The translations under genes were made by a program, and so were the position numbers. Positions 18,200 to 26,495 of a stretch of DNA of 64,000 bases are shown one piece after another (position 1 is the stretch's first letter; every line of letters begins with the position of its first letter). The stretch covers positions 1 to 64,000 of the forward strand of contig NZ_LQAQ01000012.1 in assembly GCF_001583495.1 (NCBI RefSeq), given 5' to 3'. This stretch comes from Flammeovirga sp. SJP92. GTDB taxonomy: Bacteria > Bacteroidota > Bacteroidia > Cytophagales > Flammeovirgaceae. The notes under the pieces were generated by a model, which had not been told where the DNA came from, ran no database searches, and was given only the letters and a program-made list of their open reading frames with translations.

Positions 18200-18760
18200 T
18201 TAGTTTTCGTTTGTTGTTGGTTCTTCAATATCAATGCTCAAAATCAATTCTTCGAGGTAAGAAAAAGAATTCAATACTTTGTAAGTCATAGAAAGGTCAT
18301 CAATCACTTCCACAAAACCTTCCTTTTTTAAGATCTCAAAAAGTTCGTTCACACTCTCATCGTATTTCTCTTTTTTAGTGATCCTTTTTAATAAATTGAG
18401 TTTATTTTTCAGGTTCTGATTTACCCCAATAATAGATGAAATTTCTGAAGGTGTGATTTGCGTTCCTACTCCAAAAGATTCATCATACGACTTGAAAAAG
18501 TCCAAAATACTGATCCATCGCATCGCCCTTTCCAACTTACTTTTGAGTGTGCTCTTTTCCTCCTCTCTACTGAAATAAAAACAGTCCTTCCCTTCCACTA
18601 AATAAAAACCAATCTGATCAAAATAATCCTGTGTCGCTTCCTTCTCTTTTTCTAAATACTGATAGAGTTTCTTCTGTGTAGAATTGATAGAGTTTGAAGA
18701 AATAAAATGTCCTTTACTCAAGATTTCAAAAATTTGTTTGTTATAGTTTTCTCTAGGCAT
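18200..18760 (-). CDS. jetB: Wadjet JetB / MksE-like subunit
   Basis: 186 residues from the ATG at 18760, which I prefer over an upstream in-frame codon at 18790 because it overlaps the jetA stop by only 8 nt (ATGCCTAG) and has an A/G-rich stretch (AAAAGAAAGAAAT) just before it. The sequence is mostly helical with winged-helix-like parts ('QIFEILSKGHFIS', 'YFDQIGFYLVEGKDCFYFS', 'TPSEISSIIGVN', 'LFEILKKEGFVEVID'), the layout of MukE/MksE/JetB, which dimerise on the kleisin and bind DNA. Its position between a kleisin-like and an SMC-like gene supports the call. Sequence conservation is weak in this family, so the identity rests partly on synteny. Confidence 0.83.
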   Translation of the reverse strand: MPRENYNKQIFEILSKGHFISSNSINSTQKKLYQYLEKEKEATQDYFDQIGFYLVEGKDCFYFSREEEKSTLKSKLERAMRWISILDFFKSYDESFGVGTQITPSEISSIIGVNQNLKNKLNLLKRITKKEKYDESVNELFEILKKEGFVEVIDDLSMTYKVLNSFSYLEELILSIDIEEPTTNEN

Positions 18761-19964
18761 ATTTCTTTCTTTTAGGGTAAACTTTCGCAAAATATCGATC
18801 TTCGTATCTTATTTTATCATCGGTAATTTCAATCTCATTACTATAGTAATTGATGATCTTATAATAGCACCCTACCAATTCGACATAAGACACTTCAAAA
18901 GGAAATTCATAGTGAAATACAAAATTAAACAAATCATTTCCTTGAGCTAAAAAGCTACGTTTCACTTCTTCATGATTGATAAAATAGACTCTTTCTGTTT
19001 GCTGACTTAAAAGGTTGACATCAATAGCTTCTGCTGAAGGTGCTTTTCTTCTCTCCTTGTTTTTTTGATTTTGATTGATCTCTTTAATCAATTGATACAC
19101 ATCATCCTCTTCGAGAATATCCAAGTCCAACTTCAATGGATACGTTTTCCTTTTCTCAAAAAGTACCTCCTTCCTATCATTGAGCACTTCCTTGATATTA
19201 GTTTGAGCTTCCAATTCCACCTGATCCATCAATAATTTCAGTTGCTTGACTTTCTCTACCACTTGAGAATTATGTCTCACCTGATTGATATACTGAAGCA
19301 ACTGCCTTTGAATTTCGACCAAATTATGATTGGCAGAATTAAATTCTTTCTTCAACTCCACAACTATCGTTTGCAACTCTTCATCGGCAGAAAGTACAAA
19401 AAAGGAAACCTCTTCTTTATCAATCAAATGTCTAGATTGAGCAATTAAGTTCTGAATCTCTTCGGTTTTCCCTTTAAAATTTTCGAGCTTCTTTAATTTG
19501 ATTTGATAGTTTTCTTCCGTTTTAAAAGTCGTATCAATATTTCTGATCAGATCGTCAATATTCCTCGAACAGATTTTACCGATTCTACTTAAATCTTTCT
19601 TGATTATTTTGAAGTAACGATGCTTTCTATGTTGACTATTTTCCTTAGAGAAGTAGTCAATATTCTCCTTTATAATTTTTATATGCTCGTTAAAAGAGGA
19701 AATATTGATGGTTTCATTTACCTGCATCAACTCCTCAAAAAAGGAAAGAAACTGATCTTCTATTTCAAGGTGCTGTCCATTTTCTTTTAAAATACCTTTA
19801 TCAATCAAACGCTGAATTTTAACCTCTCCTCCTTCCCCCAACAATTCCAACGCCTGCTCATATTCATAATCGTATCTTTTCCTGTTCTTAAAAATCTCAT
19901 CAATCAGCTTTTTTCCCTCATTAAGGGTGCCTATGATTTCTGATATATCTTGGAAGTGGTACAT
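18753..19964 (-). CDS. jetA: Wadjet JetA / MksF-like kleisin subunit
   Basis: 403 residues, first gene of the condensin operon. The N-terminal third is winged-helix-like ('ALELLGEGGEVKIQRLIDKG', 'ENGQHLEIEDQFLSFFEELM'), the middle is a long helical bundle, and the C-terminal part ('EEVKRSFLAQGNDLFNFVF', 'ITDDKIRYEDRYFAKVYP') resembles the C-terminal winged helix that contacts the SMC head. This is the expected architecture of MukF/MksF/JetA kleisins. The ATG lies 14 nt after the stop codon of a decayed yhcG nuclease reading frame, so this promoter region has been remodelled. It overlaps jetB by 8 nt. Operon membership and gene order make the assignment good; sequence similarity alone would not. 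Confidence 0.82.
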   Translation of the reverse strand: MYHFQDISEIIGTLNEGKKLIDEIFKNRKRYDYEYEQALELLGEGGEVKIQRLIDKGILKENGQHLEIEDQFLSFFEELMQVNETINISSFNEHIKIIKENIDYFSKENSQHRKHRYFKIIKKDLSRIGKICSRNIDDLIRNIDTTFKTEENYQIKLKKLENFKGKTEEIQNLIAQSRHLIDKEEVSFFVLSADEELQTIVVELKKEFNSANHNLVEIQRQLLQYINQVRHNSQVVEKVKQLKLLMDQVELEAQTNIKEVLNDRKEVLFEKRKTYPLKLDLDILEEDDVYQLIKEINQNQKNKERRKAPSAEAIDVNLLSQQTERVYFINHEEVKRSFLAQGNDLFNFVFHYEFPFEVSYVELVGCYYKIINYYSNEIEITDDKIRYEDRYFAKVYPKRKKYA

Positions 19965-19978
19965 TCTTAAATTTTGAG

Positions 19979-20223
19979 TTAATTATCTTTCAATCTCTCC
20001 TTAAAAACCTCTTTTTGTCTTTCAATTTCGGCTTTTAATTCCTCTTCTGTAGGCAGGTAAGTTAAATATTTTGAATCAAATAATTGTTGACTATCATTCA
20101 ATATCTATATAAAAACTTGTAGTGAATCCAAGTCAATTGGGCATACAGTGTGTGCCCAATTTGAAAATCAGGAAAAGCAAGTAGAATTGTCTGAAATATA
20201 TTAGAAGTAAAAAGATATATACT
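19979..20223 (-). pseudogene. decayed yhcG (DUF1016 nuclease) fragment upstream of jetA
   Basis: Two pieces of a DUF1016/YhcG protein are readable. The first (about 20121-20200) gives 'FQIGHTLYAQLTWIHYKFL', matching the 'LCSQLTWSH' region of the copy at 46-732, and ends in TGA. The second, in a different frame, gives 'SKYLTYLPTEEELKAEIER' and ends 'KERLKDN' at TAA 19981-19979, the usual C-terminus of the family. The intervening nuclease domain is deleted and no start codon remains. The stop lies 14 nt from the jetA ATG, so an intact yhcG gene would have been the first gene of the Wadjet operon. Confidence 0.78.
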
Positions 20224-20235
20224 TTATCAGTAGTC

Positions 20236-20866
20236 TTAAACTATCAATTTTAATTGTCTATACTTTTTCTCCAAAACCTCTTTGTATTTTTCTTTTAACT
20301 CCTTAGATAAAAAAGATTGATCTAAAACCTCTATTGCTTTAGGGAGATTCTTTAGCATTCTTTTAAACACCATTTATTTGTTTTTGATTCAAACCTAGTT
20401 CTACTCCCAAAGACTCAAAATGCTCTCTTTTTAATTTCATTCTTTTCCCTTTTAAAGTTAAAGCCAATTCTTCCTCACCTTCTGGTAATAGCACATTTAC
20501 ATTCAATAAGTCATAAGCAGGAGCTAATACCCATCCATTCTCAGTATTGATCAATGAGAAGTTTTTCAAATGCATATCATTATTTCCAGTTAAAAAGCTG
20601 AATACAGCTAATTCAAAGAAATAGATATTATCTAATAAAGGTTGATCTGAATATTCATTGATCACCTTCCCAATTTTTTCCATGGAACTTCGATACTTAT
20701 CAAAGGCTTCAGTAATTTGAAACATATCGATCATGTGGATCTTCTCTCCTTTTTTAGTTCTATCAATTCTCCTTGTGGTATAAGAAAGTTCACCCAATAC
20801 CAAACGAATAAGACTACAAGGAATATAGTTGTAATAGAAAACCAATACATTAAGCCATTTTTTTCC
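20236..20866 (-). pseudogene. hipA remnant (HipA-like kinase C-terminal part), frameshifted
   Basis: A 160-codon stretch (20363-20845) reads as the C-terminal kinase half of HipA-type Ser/Thr kinases: 'RRIDRTKKGEKIHMIDMFQI', 'FFELAVFSFLTGNNDMHLKN' with the HipA catalytic-loop N-x-D-x-H, 'APAYDLLNV', and 'ALTLKGKRMKLKREHF'. It has no ATG (a TTG opens it) and lacks the N-terminal subdomain, about half the protein. At its end the frame breaks: an overlapping +1 frame continues as 'VFKRMLKNLPKAIEVLDQ' and 'LSKELKEKYKEVLEKKYRQL', stopping at 20236. So the gene is both 5'-truncated and frameshifted. It sits in tandem with the yhcG remnant, marking a decayed accessory region beside the Wadjet operon. 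No hipB partner is visible. Confidence 0.8.
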
Positions 20867-21058
20867 TCATAAGATATTAACCGTGATAAAGTCTAATGAA
20901 AAACAATAAAAGTATACGATAAATTATCGCATGTAATTAATATTGACTACTAGAGTTTACTCTACTTGAAAAAATAACAATTCAATTTTTACTCCTACAT
21001 TAATAAGACAATTAATACAAAAACTTCTTCTCATTTTGTATATTTATTAAAATTCTAA

Positions 21059-21370
21059 ATGATTAACATGCTGACACCTGAAGAACAAAATGCTGAAAAT
21101 GCCCTAGATAATAGCTTCAAAGGATCTATTGAAGTGATCAAGAATGCATTAGAAGAAGAAGATCTTAACACTATTAGAGAAGTGATTGGGAATATTACTG
21201 TTTGGTCTGGACATTTGGGAGATCGCCCCAAGTGGTTATCTGGATTTAATCAATCTTTAAATGATCTTTTGGATATATATGGAAATAGTGACGCTCCAGA
21301 AGCAAAAACCATTTTCTTTGAAAAACTTCGGTTAGCTTACCGTTCCATTATTATCGAAAACAATTCGTAA
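21059..21370 (+). CDS. small hypothetical protein
   Basis: 103 residues, acidic, helical-looking, with no signal peptide or membrane segment ('LTPEEQNAENALDNSFKG', 'WSGHLGDRPKWLSGFNQSL'). I do not recognise a family. It is a lone rightward gene between the decayed hipA region and the mnmE gene, which converges on it. An ATG at 21068 (MLTPEE) is an alternative start. Confidence 0.65.
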   Translation: MINMLTPEEQNAENALDNSFKGSIEVIKNALEEEDLNTIREVIGNITVWSGHLGDRPKWLSGFNQSLNDLLDIYGNSDAPEAKTIFFEKLRLAYRSIIIENNS

Positions 21371-21539
21371 CACCTCCATTTAGACTGGTAAAAGCATGAT
21401 TATATCAGTGATATGCTCGCAAACCCAATAGCCTCTTTGAATAGTTTTTTATCATTATGTAAATTCATACAATATGCCATTTTTGAGAAGTAGATACTCC
21501 ATTAAGTCTATATAATTTTCTGTATACAAACTATATCAC

Positions 21540-21566
21540 AAAAAAAGAGGGCAAAAACCCTCTTTC
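21540..21566 (-). terminator. mnmE terminator hairpin
   Basis: Stem AAAGAGGG / CCCTCTTT with a CAAAAA loop, followed on the minus strand by a run of T (the A-run at 21540-21546). It lies about 30 nt downstream of the mnmE stop. Confidence 0.8.
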
Positions 21567-21596
21567 AAATATCTATATACTATTTTTAGTATTACA

Positions 21597-22976
21597 TTAT
21601 TTTCCGATACAGAACTTACTAAAAATATTCTCCAACAAATCATCTGTTGTCACTTCACCAGTGATCTCACCAAGGTGATGTAACGATGTACGAATATCCA
21701 ATGCTAAGAAATCTCCAGTCATGCCCATTTCCACACCATTAATTACATCGTCTAATGCTTTCATGGTTTCACGGAGCGATTGATAGTGACGGGCGTTGGT
21801 GACCATAGTGTTTCCTGATTGTACTTTATCAAGGTTGACAAGGTGTAATGCTCGTTCTTTTAGTTCTTCAACTCCTGTTCCTTTGTCGGCTGAAATTTCT
21901 AAAAGATGCTCTGAGAATTCTTTGAACTCAGGTGCTAAACCGCCTTCTAGTTGATCCAATTTATTGGCTACTAAAATGTAGGGAACACCCAATTGTTCTA
22001 AGGCTTCTACTTCAGCTTTTACGTCTTCAAAAGTGGAAGTAGCAGCATCGAACATGTACATGATCAATGAGGCTTTCTTCATCTTTTCATAAGAACGTTG
22101 CACACCGATGGCTTCTACTCTGTCTTCTGTTTCACGCAATCCGGCTGTATCTACAAAACGGAAAGTAACGCCACCGATATTGATTTCGTCTTCGATAAAA
22201 TCACGAGTGGTACCTGCTACATCTGATACAATCGCTTTTTCTTCATTTAGTAGAGCGTTCAATAGCGTTGATTTTCCGGCATTTGGTTTACCTGCGATTA
22301 CGGTAGGAACACCGTTTTTCAACACATTACCCATTGAGAAGGAATCGATCAAGGCTTTGATCACGCGTTTCAATTCGTTGATCAAATCGACTAACTCATC
22401 TCTTGAGGCAAATTCAACATCTTCTTCTGAGAAGTCTAATTCCAATTCGATCATAGATGCAAAGTGGATCAGCTTTTCACGAAGTGCTTTGATGTCTTTT
22501 GAGAATCCACCACGCATTTGTTGCATTGCGGCATCTCTTGAGGCATGAGAATCGGCAGCGATCAAATCAGCTACGGCTTCTGCTTGTGCTAAATCGAGTT
22601 TTCCATTGGCAAATGCACGTTGGGTAAACTCGCCTGCTTTGGCGTAGCGAGCTCCTGTTTTCATAAAAAGCTGGAGCAATTGATCGACGATAAACTGAGA
22701 ACCGTGACATGAAACTTCCACGGTATTCTCACCTGTATATGACTTAGGGCCATAGAAAATAGTCGCCAAAACTTCGTCTACAATGGTTCCATCCTCTTCA
22801 CGGATAGTTCCAAAGTGAGCAGTATGACCTTCTTGTTTTTCTAGGTTTTTCCCTTTGAAAACTTTGTTGACAATTTTGATGGCATCAGGTCCAGACAAAC
22901 GGATGACATGGATGGCTGACTGCCCTGGTACTGTTGCTAAGGCAACAATTGTATCTAATTCTAACGTATTATGCAT
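21597..22976 (-). CDS. mnmE: tRNA modification GTPase MnmE
   Basis: 459 residues, the normal length. MnmE with MnmG installs the aminomethyl-type modification on U34 of certain tRNAs. Visible are the N-terminal formyl-THF-binding domain ('TIVALATVPGQSAIHVIRLS', 'YTGENTVEVSCHGS', 'AEAVADLIAADSHASRDAAM'), the G domain with G1 'GKPNAGKS', G2 'VAGTTRD', G3 'DTAGLRET', G4 'NKLD', and the C-terminal 'CIGK' with the catalytic cysteine. Start ATG at 22976. A TATCTTTG on the minus strand at 22999-23006 matches the -7 consensus without a well-spaced TTG. Single gene with its own terminator. Confidence 0.97.
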   Translation of the reverse strand: MHNTLELDTIVALATVPGQSAIHVIRLSGPDAIKIVNKVFKGKNLEKQEGHTAHFGTIREEDGTIVDEVLATIFYGPKSYTGENTVEVSCHGSQFIVDQLLQLFMKTGARYAKAGEFTQRAFANGKLDLAQAEAVADLIAADSHASRDAAMQQMRGGFSKDIKALREKLIHFASMIELELDFSEEDVEFASRDELVDLINELKRVIKALIDSFSMGNVLKNGVPTVIAGKPNAGKSTLLNALLNEEKAIVSDVAGTTRDFIEDEINIGGVTFRFVDTAGLRETEDRVEAIGVQRSYEKMKKASLIMYMFDAATSTFEDVKAEVEALEQLGVPYILVANKLDQLEGGLAPEFKEFSEHLLEISADKGTGVEELKERALHLVNLDKVQSGNTMVTNARHYQSLRETMKALDDVINGVEMGMTGDFLALDIRTSLHHLGEITGEVTTDDLLENIFSKFCIGK

Positions 22977-23061
22977 TAGGTTGATATTAAATTCAGTGCA
23001 AAGATACAGTTAATTTTTTTAAGGTCATTTTTATTCAAAGTCATTCGTATTCTACCAATAA

Positions 23062-23101
23062 AAAAGTGGTAAAACTATATCAAAATAGCTTTACCACTTT
23101 T
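23062..23101 (-). terminator. hairpin terminator downstream of the DJ-1-like gene
   Basis: 12-bp stem (AAAAGTGGTAAA / TTTACCACTTTT) with a 16-nt loop, A-run on the left arm giving T's on the minus strand. It lies 50 nt after the stop of the 23152 gene. Confidence 0.75.
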
Positions 23102-23151
23102 AAATATCTATTGAATTTATTCTTTTGACCTAGAACCTAATACACTTGAAA

Positions 23152-23946
23152 TTAGTTCAATTGCTTCAATAATTTTTCAGCCACTAACTCTGATGAAGCT
23201 GGATTTTGACCTGTAATGATCAAGCCATCCTCTACTGCATAGGCTCCCCAATCTGCACCTTTTGAGTAGGTACCGCCGTTTTCTTGTAACATATCTTCTA
23301 CTAAGAAAGGAACGATTTCAGTCAATTGAATTGCCGCTTCTTCACTGTTAGAGAAACCTGTTACTTTTTTACCTTTTACTAATGGAGCACCATCTTTTGC
23401 TTTTACATTTTTGAAAATAGCTGGCGCGTGACAAACTGCAGAAACAGGCTTACCTGAATTGTAAAAGTCCTGAATCAATGCAATTGAATTCTCATCTGTT
23501 ACTAAATCCCACAATGGACCGTGACCACCTGGATAGAAAACAGCATCATAATCTGCCGCATTTACCGTAGATAATTTCAATGTATTGGCCATTTGAGTTT
23601 TTGCCTCTTCATCAGCTTTGAAACGTACAGTCGATGGTGTTTGTGCATCTTTTGCATCACTTTTCGGATCAAATGGAGGTTGTCCGCCTTTTGGTGAAGC
23701 CAAGGTAATTTCAACGCCTTTATCTTTTAGAAAATAATAAGGGGTAGCAAATTCTTCGATCCAGAACCCTGTTTTTTCACCTGAATCACCTAATTGATCG
23801 TGGCTCGTTAAAACGAATAAAACCTTTTTTACAGCTTTCGTTTCACTCTTTGTTTCTTTTGATGATTGAGAAGAATTGTCTGCTCCACATGAAGCAAAAA
23901 TTAAAGTCGATAATAAACCGATTAAGAAGTTTTTAATATTGATCAT
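23152..23946 (-). CDS. DJ-1/PfpI-family (Hsp31-like) lipoprotein
   Basis: 264 residues from the ATG at 23946, chosen because it begins a lipoprotein signal peptide (MINIKNFLIGLLSTLIFASC, lipobox FASC); a non-canonical upstream start at 23979 would bury it. The mature domain is a class I glutamine amidotransferase-like fold of the Hsp31/DJ-1 type: 'VLFVLTSHDQLGDSGEKTGF', 'GVEITLASPKGGQPPFDPKS', 'YDAVFYPGGHGPLWDL', the nucleophile elbow 'PVSAVCHAPAIF', and 'WGAYAVEDGLIITGQNPASS'. Such proteins act as glyoxalase III/deglycase-type enzymes or chaperones. Export to the periplasm as a lipoprotein is less common than the cytosolic form. It follows the Crp-like gene on the same strand by about 75 nt and may be co-transcribed with it. 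Confidence 0.9.
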   Translation of the reverse strand: MINIKNFLIGLLSTLIFASCGADNSSQSSKETKSETKAVKKVLFVLTSHDQLGDSGEKTGFWIEEFATPYYFLKDKGVEITLASPKGGQPPFDPKSDAKDAQTPSTVRFKADEEAKTQMANTLKLSTVNAADYDAVFYPGGHGPLWDLVTDENSIALIQDFYNSGKPVSAVCHAPAIFKNVKAKDGAPLVKGKKVTGFSNSEEAAIQLTEIVPFLVEDMLQENGGTYSKGADWGAYAVEDGLIITGQNPASSELVAEKLLKQLN

Positions 23947-24021
23947 AACTGTTTTATTTTTTGATGATGCAAAGCTCAAAAAAATAATTCAGTGAAAAAA
24001 TTGATCTATGATAAGAAAAGA

Positions 24022-24594
24022 CTAGTCCTTCGCGATTTCCCTTCTAATTCTACTTAGGCTTTCTGTTGTTATGCCCAAAAAAGACGCAATATGATAGTTT
24101 TTAATATGGGTTTCGATTTCCTTATGAGTTTGAAGAAAATCAAGGTATTTCTCTTTGGCTGTTTTTGATAGATCATTAATGATTCTTTTTTGAAATGCAC
24201 CAAAACTATGCTCCATTTTTTCTCTGAAGAAACTTTCTACTTTCGGTATATTCTCAAAAATCTCTATTTGAGCTTTCCTTGTAAATTCTAATACAGTCGT
24301 TTTCTGAATACTTTCAATCGTTAAAACAGCAGGATTTCCATCAAAAAAGGCAGTATAATCACTGATCCACCAATCATGAATGGCAAACTGTAATGTATGA
24401 TCCCGCTCCTGTGCATCTTCAAAAAAAGAACGTAAACAACCTTCCAACACATAATATTGAGACAAAGTAGGCTGTCCTTTTCTTAAAAGCACCTCCCCTT
24501 TTTTAAGTGCTACTTCCTGACACCTTTCTTTGATAAAAGCATATTCTGAATCGGTGAGTTCTAAACCTTTGAAGATTTCTGTGATTGATTTCAT
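24022..24594 (-). CDS. Crp/Fnr-family transcriptional regulator
   Basis: 190 residues with an N-terminal cyclic-nucleotide-binding-like beta-roll ('CQEVALKKGEVLLRKGQPT', 'YYVLEGCLRSFFEDAQERDH', 'SIQKTTVLEFTRKAQ') and a C-terminal helix-turn-helix ('KNYHIASFLGITTESLSRIR'). This short form without cysteine FNR ligands is common in Bacteroidota; whether it binds a ligand is unknown. It lies upstream of the DJ-1-like lipoprotein gene on the same strand. A TATTTTTG is present at 24599-24606 just upstream. Confidence 0.9.
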   Translation of the reverse strand: MKSITEIFKGLELTDSEYAFIKERCQEVALKKGEVLLRKGQPTLSQYYVLEGCLRSFFEDAQERDHTLQFAIHDWWISDYTAFFDGNPAVLTIESIQKTTVLEFTRKAQIEIFENIPKVESFFREKMEHSFGAFQKRIINDLSKTAKEKYLDFLQTHKEIETHIKNYHIASFLGITTESLSRIRREIAKD

Positions 24595-24654
24595 TTTACA
24601 AAAATAATCAATTCACTCTTTTTACTATTCTAAAGTTACGAAGAAAGTAAAATC

Positions 24655-24683
24655 AGGTGAGGTTCATTATTTTCACCTCACCT
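24655..24683 (-). terminator. hairpin downstream of the DUF2798 gene
   Basis: 8-bp stem AGGTGAGG / CCTCACCT with a 13-nt loop, directly after the DUF2798 stop. It is followed by a short T-rich stretch on the minus strand, so it is probably the operon terminator. Confidence 0.6.
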
Positions 24684-24689
24684 TGAAGA

Positions 24690-24926
24690 TTATTTTGATG
24701 TATAAAGCCATTTACCCAAATAACGATAAACAAGTGGCATCACAGGATTTACCATTAGTGCTCCAACAATTACTACCGTAAAAAAGATATTCACTTTTGG
24801 ATGAAATTCTTCCATTGGAAACAAATATTGAAGCATCATATCTACCATAACAATTAATGGGTAAACTGTAAATATGGTCACTAAAACCTGCTTCCAATAC
24901 ACAGGATTTTCTTTATTTTTGCTCAT
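24690..24926 (-). CDS. DUF2798-family small membrane protein
   Basis: 78 residues with two hydrophobic segments ('VTIFTVYPLIVMVDMMLQYLF' split at 20: VTIFTVYPLIVMVDMM) and ('FFTVVIVGALMVNPVMPLVY'), joined by a polar turn and ending 'KWLYTSK'. The 'NPVMP' proline motif in helix 2 and the length match DUF2798 proteins. Function unknown. It starts 3 nt after the pirin stop and is the distal gene of that operon. Confidence 0.75.
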   Translation of the reverse strand: MSKNKENPVYWKQVLVTIFTVYPLIVMVDMMLQYLFPMEEFHPKVNIFFTVVIVGALMVNPVMPLVYRYLGKWLYTSK

Positions 24927-24928
24927 GA

Positions 24929-25648
24929 CTAATAGGCTGTTTTATACCCTACATTTACAGGTGAAGACAGAATGAATAGTTCTGCCTCTTCCAAAGCTTT
25001 CCAAGTCAATAGCTCTTGACCTTCCACCTTTACAAAAGCATCTTTTTCCATTAACTTTCCTGCCACTTTTACGGCTCCATCCATCAAATAAATAGAATAA
25101 ACTTTTGAAGGGTCTAAATCAAACTCACCTTCTCCTTTTGGTAATTTGTAGCGTTTGATTTCCACCTCAGGAGCATTGGTCTGAATAGGCCCTGCCTGCC
25201 CAGCGTAATTCATTACTTCCAACCCGTTTTCTGTTGTCCATGAAAACTCATTGGACTGGAAATCTCTATAACTTGCTTTTTGGGTGAGTGACTTTGAAAA
25301 ATCAGGATCAAACCATATTTGAAATGCTCGAGATCCTTTTAGATATTTTTCCGAGTGATATACTCCATTACCCGCATAGATTTGCTGAACCCCTCCTCCT
25401 GGTAACGGAGTCCATTTATTTGTGGCTGTATCAAAGTGTTCTAATCCTCCTTCAAAAATGAAAGTGAGAATTTCTATTCCTTTATGAGGGTGCATAGGGA
25501 AAGTCCCTTCCTCATTGGCTTCCACGTGGGCCCAATAGATTAAATTAGAGTACAAAGGGTCTCCTGCCAATGGTTTATTTTCATGCAATTTTCCTCCAAA
25601 AAGTGCAACTGCATGTTGTTGTGAGCGTTTTTTTATATTTAATTCCAT
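24929..25648 (-). CDS. pirin family protein
   Basis: 239 residues forming a bicupin. The pirin N-terminal motif is 'PLAGDPLYSNLIYWAHVEAN' then 'FPMHPHKGIEILTFIFEG' with the metal-binding histidines (HPHKG), then 'GVQQIYAGNGVYHSEK' and 'FQIWFDPDF'; the C-terminal cupin follows. Pirins bind iron; some have quercetinase activity, others act as cofactors of regulators. It lies between the isochorismatase-like gene (60 nt upstream) and the DUF2798 gene (2 nt downstream) on the same strand. Confidence 0.92.
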   Translation of the reverse strand: MELNIKKRSQQHAVALFGGKLHENKPLAGDPLYSNLIYWAHVEANEEGTFPMHPHKGIEILTFIFEGGLEHFDTATNKWTPLPGGGVQQIYAGNGVYHSEKYLKGSRAFQIWFDPDFSKSLTQKASYRDFQSNEFSWTTENGLEVMNYAGQAGPIQTNAPEVEIKRYKLPKGEGEFDLDPSKVYSIYLMDGAVKVAGKLMEKDAFVKVEGQELLTWKALEEAELFILSSPVNVGYKTAY

Positions 25649-25708
25649 GATGATTTTTTTAATGTGATTGATAAAGGAAAAAGAGTATTCTTATCCATCT
25701 TACCTCAA

Positions 25709-26344
25709 TTAAGCTTCTTGTTTTTGAGTGGATAAATAGCTTTCATAGACTAACCCATATGAAGTATGTTCACTTAAAACACCAGCCAATGGATACGCCT
25801 TTTCCGATCTCCAGTCATGCATTATTTCGGCTAAAGCTGAAGCCCATGTAGATACTTTAACTCCTGCTTGGGCTAAACGCTGTACGGTCACTTCCTGCAC
25901 CAATTTATTCCAAGTACCGCTTGCATCAAAAATAGCATAAGGATCATACCCTTCAGCTAAAGAAGATAACGCTGGGAACATCAAACAAACGTCCGTTACA
26001 ATCCCTGCCATGATTATTTTCTTTCTTCCTGTAGCTTCAATGGTTGCTTTAAAATCAGGGTTATTCCATGCATTGATTTCACCGTCTCTTTTGATGTAAG
26101 TTGCATCTGGAACAAGGTCCAACACCTCCTGAATAAAAGGGCCATTCGGTCCTTCGGGCATACTGGAAGTGATCACAATTGGAATACCTGCCTCTTTCGC
26201 CATTTTGGTTAAGGCCAATAAGTTCGTCTTCAATAAATCAGGCTCTATATCTCTCACACTAGATAGCAAACCTGTTTGGTGATCAATAAGTGCTAGTACA
26301 CTGTTTTCTGTCGATAAAAATTCTGAGAATCTGTGATTGTTCAT
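25709..26344 (-). CDS. isochorismatase-family (YcaC-like) hydrolase
   Basis: 211 residues. The cysteine-hydrolase triad is visible: Asp21 in 'LALIDHQTGL', Lys85 in 'TYIKRDGEINAW', Cys120 in 'GIVTDVCLMFPAL'. The 'NAW' sequence and length fit the YcaC-type subgroup rather than true isochorismatase; the substrate is unknown. The reading frame precedes the pirin gene by 60 nt on the same strand and probably heads a three-gene operon with pirin and DUF2798. Confidence 0.9.
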   Translation of the reverse strand: MNNHRFSEFLSTENSVLALIDHQTGLLSSVRDIEPDLLKTNLLALTKMAKEAGIPIVITSSMPEGPNGPFIQEVLDLVPDATYIKRDGEINAWNNPDFKATIEATGRKKIIMAGIVTDVCLMFPALSSLAEGYDPYAIFDASGTWNKLVQEVTVQRLAQAGVKVSTWASALAEIMHDWRSEKAYPLAGVLSEHTSYGLVYESYLSTQKQEA

Positions 26345-26495
26345 CTTCGTAATGTTTAAGTTTTTGTTTTGATTACATTACAAAGGTGTAGGATTGAAGA
26401 AGGATATATTAAACCAAAAAGCAGTCAAAAAGAACCAATAAGTCGTATAGATAAATTAAATAAGGTTTTTAATAAAAAATAATAAACCAATAAAA

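Noticed and set aside
22108-22548. 146-codon rightward frame inside mnmE
   Set aside because: Antisense shadow of a highly conserved gene; Ser-rich composition is the mirror of the mnmE codons.
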